A program made the translations under genes and the position numbers. From Benincasa hispida (Eukaryota > Streptophyta > Magnoliopsida > Cucurbitales > Cucurbitaceae): a stretch of DNA of 64,000 bases. This document shows, one piece after another, positions 55,310 to 64,000 of this stretch; positions within the stretch are counted from its first letter, which is position 1, and each line of letters opens with the position of its first letter. The stretch lies in assembly GCF_009727055.1 (NCBI RefSeq), contig NC_052355.1:2959182-3023181 (forward strand), written 5' to 3'. Under the pieces are notes generated by a model. It did not search any database. It saw nothing but the letters and a program-made list of their open reading frames with translations, and was not told where the DNA came from.

Positions 55310-57238
55310 TGATGACGAGCAGAAATGCACATCATTATAGGCCTTTTATTTAGAATTATGAAAGCTTTTAAGTAGAAGATGCGGCGATTATACTAAGAAT
55401 TCATGAGAAAACTAGCTTGCATCGATCGGCATTAAGAATCTCGGCTAACCCACTATTATGCGTTATTATGCATTCAATTGTTTATTTTTGTAGCAAACGA
55501 AAAATCGATCGCATGCACGGAAGCCAGGCTATCGTGAAGACGACCACATGTGGGGAATCTCTCCATCGCAAAGGCGAATGCATATGTTCGATGCATGGGT
55601 GGTGGAATGCATTGATACTTTGAAAACCAAGCATGAATGCATACCTCGGGAGTATAAAAAGGTGATGTTGACATTTCACCTACCACGCCGTTAGCAACAG
55701 AGATTCAGAGCAGGTCCATCACGTCCATCACGTCGTTAGCTGCAGAATTTCAGAGAAGGACCATTAATGGTATCGATGATCAAGCTCTATAAATAGAAGT
55801 CGTAGAGCAGAACTTCAAATTACCCAAGGTCTTCGACCTGAGGGCAGATCCTTGTGATCCAGACGAAAGCATGAGAAGATAATCTTAAGAGTTTTTCATC
55901 CCCTCAACCATTCCGAGTGACGATTGAAGCCTTCACTAGAGTTAGAGCTCGAGAGAGTCTACTCCATCGCCCATCCATGGCACTACCCGCAGCCTTGACA
56001 CACATCTGATGGAAGCAAGACATTGCTTCCATCTGGCCCTCCATTTATCTTCTATTCTTGTATTGTATTACATTGTGGCTTAAAAGATTAATACATTTTG
56101 TGATCAATGCATTTCTATATTTTCCTTCGATTCCATCTCCATCTTCATTTACTTAGCATCCTGTACTTTCATTGCATCACTAAGTAAGACTGCTAGAGTA
56201 TCGCATACTTAATCATGCGGCATAGACACATGAAGCATGTAGTAAACCATCGGGTGGTGAGCGTTGCACGAGTGTTGTGAGAAAATCCTATTTGCGTAGT
56301 GTGAAGCTATAGCAACGTTTGCCTATAAGCGGACGCAATGCTTGTCTATGAGTAGAATCAGTAGCAACCAAACTGCCCGGGGGGGTAAGTACTTGATCAC
56401 ACTAAGCAATGTAAGCAAGTGTTCACTATAGATAGGAATAATCTTACGTCAACCATATTTTATGTGATTACCTTGTCTTATGTATACGCCCATCACCCCT
56501 TTAGAGCTGCTCGAGAGAGAGTCTAAAGAAAGAACCTAGGCTTGAGAGAGCTAGGTTAGAATCTAGGCTTGAGAAAGCTAGATTAGAACAGCATAAGCAA
56601 GAATGGAGACTTAGGAATAAGTTCTATTTCTACTACACAGCGTATGCACCCTTTAAATAGGATATGGTGGTATGCGGCCATCTTGTTTATGTGTGAGAAC
56701 ACGTGAATGGAAATAAAGACTTAGAAATAAGGCCTCTCGACACTATCGCATATACATTGTGTGCGTCTTCGTCAAGTGTGTATAGCATGATCGCATAGCT
56801 TGCGTTTGCTGGGGTTACCCTTGTGGTCAAGCTTAGTGTTGCAGCGAAGACATCCTTGCCAGTTTATCTATTTTTCCATGTATTTTACTACGTGTCAACA
56901 GTTGCCGTGCATCCATCTCTCACAGTCATACTTCCACTGCTTATTCTGTTAGTTAGGAGTAGGAGTAGTGCATAGTCTATAACCTTCAACATTCTTTTAT
57001 TCTTCGCCACAAACACATTACATCATATCGTTTAGCTACAAGTCCCTAAGTTCGGCCTAGGATCACCCGAGAAACTTGCGATCTCGTTATACTTGGCGAG
57101 AGCACAAGAAAACTTGTGATAGGAACGCATGGTCATTCCATATGAGATTAACGCATATTTTCCATTCCAACGCATGAGAACAAACGTATAGCCTAAAACA
57201 TGCATCACATAATATGCGCTTCCAAATTTTTATCATCA
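55310..57238 (+). repeat. 3' LTR of the 3.7-kb element
   Basis: From TGATGACGAGCAG to TTATCATCA, 1929 bp. The first 28 bases fold into a 12-step stem (ten pairs) with a GAAA loop at 55322-55325. TATA box CTATAAATAG at 55787-55796. A CTAGGCTTGAGA-A-AGCTAG segment is repeated twice at about 56528-56585. Confidence 0.8.
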
Positions 57239-57595
57239 GGCGTTGAGCGATCGTGTAGATGTGGTGCTAAGAGATTCATTGAAGTTTCTATACGATAGAG
57301 CTAAGTGATCATTTAGCTACAGCGGACACTAAACGATGACATGAAGTGCTAGGCAATGGTGTTAAGCGATCGTGTAGTTCTATACGATAGAGTTAAGCGA
57401 TCGTTTAGCTGCGGCGGACACTAAACGATGACATGAAGCATTAGACGATGGTGTTAAGCGATCATGTAGTTCTATATGATAGAGCTAAGTGATCATTTAG
57501 CTATGGCAATCACTAAACGATCGTGTACCTTTTCACAACACAAGGCTATGGAGTTAGACGATTTCCTTTAGCGCTACACAATTGGCCTTAGCAAG
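57239..57595 (+). repeat. CGATCG-word array, second part
   Basis: About fifteen words, for example GAGTTAAGCGATCGTTTAGC at about 57392-57411 and CTAAACGATCGTGTACC near 57512. A longer unit of about 120 bases (from GGACACTAAACGATGACATG) is itself repeated, at about 57325 and 57417. Confidence 0.75.
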
Positions 57596-59392
57596 ACTTT
57601 CAGGTTGGACCAAGAGCAGCCGGTTCAATCGATTTTCTCGAGGTCCAATCCGGTTCAGCCTCAAAAGGTTTTGGCTGGTCCGGTTCAGACTCATCCAGTC
57701 CAGTTCAAGATGCTTGTGTCAGTTTGGAGCAATTTGAGTGGTTCAAAGATAGTTTGGAAGCTGTTTGTAATAGTCAGGCGTCTGTTTGCTTGTTTATGCC
57801 AAAACCAAAAACAGTATCAGATAGTGTTTAATTGTTTATGCATGTGATGTATGTAATAATTAAATAAATCATATATATGCATACAGTATGCCATGTAGAT
57901 TTAAAACCTCACCGTAGGAAGCATGTTACATGCATTGAAAGTATGTTATAATTGTTATAATATATAGTATGCATGTTAGGGTTTCTAGTATTTAATATAA
58001 GTGTTATATTAAATATTGAATGCCTTTATGTATGTTATGGATGTTTAGCATGTCTAAAGTTTTATAAGTTCTAAAATTGGGTTAGACATTTAAAATCCAT
58101 AAATAACAGATGCATGCTCACGTAGGTTGACCACCTATTTTAATAGTTAAAACTTATAAAACTCGGGTTACAAACTCAACTATTATATAATCGTATCAAG
58201 GCTGGGGGTACTTAAGTTGACGGTTTATGGAACTTCTCCTACCTGGGGATTATGGCCAAATTATTGAGCATTTGTAACCGATTTTATGAGCATACATGAG
58301 CGATGTGAGGTAATAAAATGGTTTATCACCTAGACATCGTAGGTTAAAATCCAATTATAAGAGTTATACTTAGATAAACCACATAGACTTAGCGTTGTTT
58401 TATTAGCCGAAAAGAACCTATGTATAAATCTTCCCAATAGAACACTTCAGTGACAGTTTAATAACTTCTATATGATAGAGTTATTAGAAAAATTCAGTGG
58501 GAGATTAGTAACATATACGATACGTTATTTTTAGCTCTCACGTCTCTAAGAGTTCACAATCCAGATTTAAGTTTTCCTTTGTGTCACCTTGGAAGTGACC
58601 TCCATTTAGAAAGTATTTTTTAGCTTAAATCTAGATTGCGGTGAATAAGGGGAAGTTGTTCAAACATAAGTCTGTTATACGATATATAGATTTTAACTGC
58701 CACGTCTCCACATAGTTTACACCGTGAGATTCATATGACGTTTTGTGTCACCCTGGGAGTGACCTCCCTTCGGAAAGTGTTTTGTATGAGTCTATATCAA
58801 GGTAAACGGAGGAAGTAGTTCATAGAAAGTGGGTGAAGGATATGTGTTAATATATTCTACGGTCTCTTCCATTAGTCTGAACTGTGAGATTCCTATGTTC
58901 CGCCTATTGGTTTGCTTTAGGGGCCCCTTTGTTAGTCATTTAGTGACGGCTATCCCCTCGAAGGGTTGTAACATAGGATTCGGAACAACCCAGGCTTCAG
59001 TAAAATGAATAGGGTTTTATAGTTCCATCTTAGATATTGTCTTCTATTTCGGAGGCAAATTCATACCGTCCTATAAGATCTTAAAATAGCGGGTCACACT
59101 TACAAGAATTACTAAATTGTTAGTAAAGATCTTGATCGAAAACGATACCGAAACAACTATAGGAATAAGAGTTATTCTGAAGACAATAAGAATTAGAGTT
59201 ATTCCTAGTGTTTGGTCAAAATTGTTTGCTTTAGTAAAGTAGTGTCTGACTGCCCTCGATAGCACATATTCTGACTCACTAAAGTATCGTTGCAAAAAAT
59301 AATGTTTATGGGTACATTATTACTTTTTGCTAAAACCTGATTTTGGATTTAGTTACAATTTGCTAATTAGAATTTGTTTGAATTTTATCAGC
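57596..59392 (+). other. leader of copia B, non-coding with repeats
   Basis: 57605-57720 is rich in GGTTCAG and GGTCC words (about eight copies), matched in the leader of element C near 24040-24090. 57940-58030 has TATAATTGTTATAATATA hairpins. A unit starts GTGTCACC at 58581 and again at 58745 (period 164), containing GGAAGTGACCTCC or GGGAGTGACCTCC. It parallels the 160-base duplication in the leader of C. No gene. Confidence 0.6.
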
Positions 59393-59828
59393 ATGTCGAA
59401 ATATTCTAGAATACTCACTTTCGATTTAAATAATAGTAAAATCAAATCAACAAACAAATTACTAGCGGTTGATTACACCAAAAGTGTTTTAACAGAGGAT
59501 TGTCCTCTATCTCCCAACTCATCTGAAATTTTGAATTATGCAGATGAGGGTGCAGAATTCGAACAATAGGATAACTATGATTTACTTGTTATCGAAGCAT
59601 GTTTAGTGGAAAAGGATAAAATCTAGACAATTGATTCAGGTGCTGCTAATCATGTTTGTACTATCTCACATGAAACAATTTCCTGGAGACAATTGATAGA
59701 AGGTGAAACAATCTTTAAGGTAGGGACCGGGGAGATTGTTTCAGCTAAAGCAGTGGGAGATATGAAGTTATTTATAGGAGATAAGTACATTTATTTGAAA
59801 AATGTATATTATATTACTTCTATGAAAA
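59393..59828 (+). pseudogene. copia B gag remnant and protease
   Basis: MSKYSRILTFDLNNSKI starts a 58-codon frame that keeps only a trace of gag (SVLTEDCPLSPNS) before a TAG at 59567. The zinc knuckle is gone. The frame continues with DNYDLLVIEACLVE, a TAG, then TIDSGAANHVC, the protease active site with its catalytic Asp, then VGTGEIVSAKAVG. A shift near 59825 leads into the next part. The gag deletion removes at least 150 codons. Confidence 0.82.
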
Positions 59829-61076
59829 ATGAATCTAATATCTATCTCTTGTTTTCTAGAACAAAATTATAAAGTTTATTTTGAAAATGATGAAGTGTTC
59901 ATCAATATAGGAAGTAAACAGGTTTGCTTTGCAAAATTAGAAAATAACTTGTATATGTTAAAACCAACTGAGGTCAAAGTCGTTTCGAACATAGAGATGT
60001 TTAAAACTGCTGGGACTCATAAGAAAAGGAAGATTTGTCCAAATGCCTATCTTTGGCACTTGAGACTGGGTCACATAAATCTCAACAGGATTGAGAGACT
60101 GGTTAAGAGCGATCATCTAAATAAGTTGGAAGATAGTTCATTACCACCATGTGAGTCCTATCTTGAGGGTAAAATGACAAAAGGATCTTTTTCTGGAAAA
60201 GGTATTAGAGCCAAAGAACCCCTAGAGCTGATTCACTCAGACCTTTGTGGGATTTTAAATGTTAGAGCAAGAGGAGGGTATGAATATTTCATCAGTTTTA
60301 TAGATGATTATTCTAGGTATGGGCATGTTTACCTAATGCACCAAAAGTCTGAAACTTTTGAAAAGTTCAAAGAGTATAAGGATGAGGTTGAAAACCAATT
60401 AGGTAAAAAGATTAAAATACTTCAATCGGATCGAGGTGGTGACTATATGGACATGGAATTCCATAACTATTTGATAGAACATGGAATTCAATCTCAACTC
60501 ACAGCCCCTGGCACACCTCAGCAAAACGATGTGGCAGAAAGGTGAAACAGAACCTTATTGGACATGGTTTGTTCCATGATGAGTTACGCTCCATTACCAA
60601 ATTCTTTTTGGGGACACGCAGTTGGCACTGCGGTGTATATTTTGAACATGGTTCCCTCAAAAAGTGTTTCTGAAACACCTTACATGCTCTAGAGAGGACT
60701 TAAAGGAAATTTATATCACTTTAAGATTTGGGGTTTTCCAGTACATATGTTGGTGCATAATCCTAAAAAGTTGGAACATCATTCAAAAGTATGCCTATTT
60801 GTAGGCTGCCCAAAAGAAACAAAAGGTGGTTTCTTTTATGATCCTCAGGAAGATAAGGTATTTGTATTGACAAATGCAACCTTCTTAAAGGAAGACTATG
60901 TAGAGAATCATCAACCATGCAGTAAGCTAGTAATAGAAGAAATGTCCAAAGAAACAACAAATGTATCAACAAGAGTTGTTGATAGAGCAGGTCCTTCAAT
61001 AAGAGTTGTTGATAGAGCAGGTCCATCAACGAGAAGAGTTGATGAAATTGAGACTTCCATCCTTCTCAAGAGTTGA
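59829..61076 (+). pseudogene. copia B integrase
   Basis: Open for 238 codons, so the best-kept pol part in the window. Pre-integrase zinc domain: HLRLGHINLNRIERL, then CESYLEGK, where the second Cys of the CxxC pair is Tyr. Catalytic core: LIHSDLCGIL (first Asp), FIDDYSRYGHVYLM, LQSDRGGDYMDM (second Asp), then TAPGTPQQNDVAER with the catalytic Glu followed by TGA at 60543. It continues with TLLDMVCSMMSYAPL, HFKIWGFPVHML and LFVGCPKETKGGFFYDP. The linker to RT has a duplicated ten-residue unit (RVVDRAGPSI, RVVDRAGPST). Confidence 0.9.
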
Positions 61077-61920
61077 GAATTCCACGTCGTAGTGGGAGGG
61101 TTGTGCAATAGCCTGACTGGTATATGAGCTTAACTGAAACTCAAGTCATCATACCAGATGATGGTTTAGAGGATCCATTGTCTTTTAATCAAGCAATGAA
61201 TGATGTGGACAAAGACCAATGGATTAAAGCCATGGCCTTTGAAATGGAATCTATGTATTTCAGTTCTTTCTAGGATCTTGTAGATCAACCTGAAGGGGTA
61301 AAACCCATCGGTGTAAATGGATCTATAAGAGAAAACGAGACCAAGCTGGTAAGGTATAGACCTACAAAACTAGACTCGTGGTAAAAGGGTTTACCCAAAG
61401 AAAGGGGGTAGATTATGAAGAAACCTTCTCTCTAGTTGCCATGATAAAGTCTATTAGAATACTCTTGTTTATCTATTAGAATACTCTTCTCCATAGTCAG
61501 TTTCATATTTCTCATATGAAATATTGAAATGGATGTCAAGACAGCTTTTATGAATGGCTATCTTGAAGAGAGTATCTGTATGTCTCAACCAGAAGGGTTT
61601 ATACAGCAAGGTCAAGAGTAAAAGGTTTGCAACCTAATCGACCCATTTATGGATTGAAACAAGCTTCTATATCTTGGAATATGAGATTTGACACTGCGAT
61701 CAAATCTTATGGCTTTGAACAAAATTTTGACGAACCCTGTGTATACAAGAAAATCATTAACAAAACTGTTGTTTTTCTGGTGTTGTATGTTGATGATATT
61801 CTACTCATTGGGAATGAGGTAGAATATCTAGTTGACGTTAAGAAATGGCTTGCTTCACAATTCAAAATGAAAGATTTGGGACAAGCACAGTATGTTCTTG
61901 GATCCAAATAGTTCGGAATC
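61077..61920 (+). pseudogene. copia B reverse transcriptase
   Basis: Shifted between frames. Motifs seen: QWIKAMAFEMESMYF (about 61220), [27 protein letters not shown] remnants near 61400, MDVKTAFMNGYLEESI (about 61530, first catalytic Asp), then open 61627-61911 with PIYGLKQASISWNMRFDTAI, VYKKIINKTVVFLVLYVDD and ILLIGNE. The YVDD box is intact. At least six stops or shifts separate the parts, including a local duplication near 61450-61485. Confidence 0.88.
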
Positions 61921-62765
61921 ACAACAGTAGAACATTGGCGTTATCTCAAGCATCTTATATAGACAAGATGTTGTCTAGGTATAAAATGTAAAATTCCAAG
62001 AAAGGTTTTTTTACCTTTCAGACATGGAATTCACCTGTCTAAGGAACAGAGTCCTAAGATACCTCAAGAGCTTGAGGAGATGAATCGAATTCCATATGCA
62101 TCAACAGTAGGAAGTTTAATGTACGCAGTATTGTGTACTCTTCCCGATATATGCTATGTCGTAGGAATTGTCAGCAGATTTCAGTCCAATCTTGGACATG
62201 ATCATTGGACTGCTGTTAAAAACATTCTCAAGTATTTTCAAAGAACGAGAGATTATATGCTCGTGTATGGTGCTAAGGATCTGATCCTTACTGGATACAC
62301 TGATTCTGACTTTTAGACCTATATTGATTCGAGGAAATCAACTTCGGGTTTAGTATTCACTCTAAACGAACAAGCAGTTGCGTGGAGAAGCATCAAGTAG
62401 AGTTGTATTGTTGACTCCACAATGGAAGTTAAGTATGTAGCTGCAAGTGAAGCAGCAAAAGAAGCAGTATGGCTCAGAAAGTTCCTGACAGATCTAGAAG
62501 TAGTTCTTAATATGCACCTACCTATCACTCTCTATTGTGACAACAGTGGAGCAGATGCAAATTCAAAGGAACCACGAAGCCATAAAAGATGAAAGCATAT
62601 CGAGCGAAAGTACCATCTCATTAGAGAGATTGTACATAGAGGAGAGGTAATCGTCACCCAGATTGCTTCCCAAGACAACTTAGCTGATCCATTTACGAAG
62701 GCCCTCTCGGCTAAAGTGTTGGAGGGTCACCTAATAGGACTAGGACTACGAGTTTTGTATCACTA
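61921..62765 (+). pseudogene. copia B RNase H
   Basis: IPYASTVGSLMYAVLCTLPD, then LILTGYTDSDF and a TAG at about 62314, then STSGLVFTL, MEVKYVAASEAAKEAVWLRK, YCDNSGADANSKEPRSHKR, TGA, KHIERKYHLIREIVH, ADPFTKAL and SAKVLEGHL to a stop at 62764. Catalytic Asp and Glu residues are largely present, but stops interrupt it. Confidence 0.88.
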
Positions 62766-62890
62766 GGGCAAGTGGGAGAATTTATGGGTATTGTAATGCC
62801 CTAGTTTTTTGTATTTGTACAATTTATTCTCTCCATGTAAACTCAACATTGTATATATTTGTATATATTGATCCACTGAAGTTTTAGTCC

Positions 62891-62902
62891 AAGTGGGAGT
62901 AT
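62891..62902 (+). other. polypurine tract of copia B
   Basis: AAGTGGGAGTAT directly precedes TGTTGGG. Confidence 0.7.
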
Positions 62903-64000
62903 TGTTGGGTTTTATGTCCTAAAACTCACAGTTTGTAAATTGATAAACATTTTCTATAATCAATGTACTTATTATTGATTTCATAAATTGTATGAAAGTC
63001 TAAATCCAATAAACTAAGACCCATGACTCTTGCATGAGTACTTGAACTTTATGTGCAGACATAAGAGTGGATCAAGTTCGAGTAAATAGTCAAAATGATC
63101 TATGGTACATGAATAAGGTTGGGTACCTTATTCTGGTAACACCATTGGATGTAGCCTACTCTGTAGTTGTTACAAAGAGTTGTAAAGTGCTACATACGAT
63201 GTGATCCTAATTCGTACATGTTATGACACGAGGAGTGGGGGCATCCTATGCAATGAGTTTGCATAAGATCGGACCAAGAAATTAGTCACTCTTAATTTAT
63301 AATGTTGTTTACTATATAAGACTGATTATTTCACCTAAATGACCTAGGTAACTCGGTCTTAATCCTGAGCAAACTATGAACTCATGTTTATTCAGGATTA
63401 GCCTTAGATTTTCATAGGTGAGGGTTGGCTCAACAACGTCGACTCAATAAGACTCTCGTTTCAAGGGTAAGACCTAATAGATAGCAGGGGACATAGGGTG
63501 CAAGACGAAGTTCACGCCTACCCGATTTAGGGATAGGAGAAAGGTTTTTCTCTCAAGTACTGAATCCAGGTCTTGAACAAGAGGCCCCACCCTCTCACTA
63601 GGCTGAGATAGTTTGGTTTAGTGATTGGATCACAAACAAGTTTTTCATTAGAGGATCAGTAGGAACTTGAGGAATAAGACATAATCTCGGGGGTAAAACA
63701 GATAATTGACCTAGTTGTTATTACGAACAACCTGTGAAGTTTCGATTTACTGATTATGGTTAAATCATGTGGACAGAATATATCTACAGTGAGGGGAGTG
63801 CAACTATGGGCTTTAGAGAAGTGACCATTAGTTAACGAATAGGGATTAATCTGGTCTAATGAGTTTAGCCAATTAATCTCGGATCGTTGGAGCCCATGAT
63901 TTGTAGGTCCGCGAGGTCCCCCTACTAGCTCGTAATGGACTAGCTCTAGAATAGCATGATAAGTTAATTTGAAACGTTCAAATTAGAATTAAAGGAATTA
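62903..64000 (+). repeat. 3' LTR of copia B, cut by the window end
   Basis: Same start as the 5' LTR and continuous to 64000. It keeps two segments that the 5' copy has lost, so it is the better reference for the family. Confidence 0.9.

Larger units (their letters stand above)
53492..57238 (+). mobile_element. small non-autonomous gypsy element with almost no coding capacity
   Basis: 3747 bp with TSD GGCGC (53487-53491) and GGCGT (57239-57243). 5' LTR 53492 to about 53856, primer site 53857-53874 (tRNA-Asp type, TGGTGCCGTTGTTGGAGA), interior 53875-55309, 3' LTR 55310-57238. The 5' LTR is only about 365 bases against 1929 in the 3' LTR, because of an internal deletion of about 1.56 kb. The interior has no gag or pol. 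It keeps the duplicated GCATGACAC block, a CTAAGTTTGGGGGTGG word, the AGGA stem-loop and the purine tract. Confidence 0.8.
51163..64000 (+). mobile_element. Ty1/copia element B, continues beyond the window
   Basis: 5' LTR 51163-52877, initiator tRNA-Met primer site 52880-52891, leader with CGATCG array and nested element, gag remnant 59393-59569, protease, integrase, RT, RNase H to about 62760, purine tract 62891-62902, 3' LTR from 62903. The LTRs are about 94 percent alike by eye, apart from two deletions in the 5' copy. All coding parts have stops. Left flank TAAAC at 51158-51162 should recur after the 3' LTR. Confidence 0.9.

Noticed and set aside
57239..57595. CRISPR-like array
   Set aside because: Units are degenerate, palindromic and irregularly spaced without conserved spacers; the context is a plant retroelement leader.
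62903..62930. Hairpin at the copia B LTR start (GGGTTTTA with TAAAACTC)
   Set aside because: Eight pairs in the 3' LTR, but not kept in families A and C, so no covariation support.

Overview
This window is a stretch of plant nuclear DNA, almost certainly from a dicot and possibly a cucurbit. The cucurbit guess rests only on my recollection of the LTR families and is weak. Roughly nine tenths is nested, decayed LTR retrotransposons plus CACTA (En/Spm) DNA-transposon material. The only host gene that looks intact is an intronless two-EF-hand calcium-binding protein at 12244-12768. It sits in a TE-poor island (about 10615-13446).

Layout. 1-550 is the 3' end of a Ty3/gypsy chromovirus polyprotein, running into its LTR. 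2060-2350 is a gene-like remnant that ends at a 2.1-kb solo copia LTR (2350-4456, family A). 5168-10614 is bounded by matching CACTA-type terminal inverted repeats and an AAT duplication. It holds two solo LTRs with perfect 5-bp duplications (6019-7452 and 7568-9494). It also holds a synthetic sequence: two head-to-head Tn5 mosaic ends, the Nextera mate-pair junction adapter, at 5916-5953. Contiguity across that point is therefore unsafe. 13447-15310 has LTR fragments and a possible DNA-transposon end. 16745-24420 is copia element C (minus strand). 24706-25680 is a CACTA TNPA-type pseudogene (minus). 25736-27624 is copia fragment D (minus). 27625-46937 is an Athila-type gypsy element (minus) split by a 10.2-kb non-autonomous element (30712-40929) and a copia LTR (42582-44632). 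46938-51162 is decayed copia element A (plus). Copia element B (51163 to beyond 64000, plus) begins inside the 3' LTR of A and carries a 3.7-kb non-autonomous element (53492-57238) in its leader.

How it fits together. No retroelement here has an intact pol. The 10.2-kb element keeps gag and a second ORF related to the plant retroelement domain called putative plant transposon protein. It lacks protease, RT and integrase, so it must have depended on enzymes in trans. That second ORF is preceded by what looks like its own promoter.

The most unusual signals are non-coding. (1) A stem-loop with an invariant AGGA loop and a stem that differs by compensating changes lies upstream of the polypurine tract in four different gypsy elements. 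(2) A second hairpin with a GAAA loop lies at the very start of the LTR in two non-autonomous families. (3) Arrays of short degenerate palindromic words (CGATCG, GCATGC or GTTGCAAC cores, depending on family) occur in LTRs and leaders, and other elements have inserted repeatedly into the CGATCG arrays.
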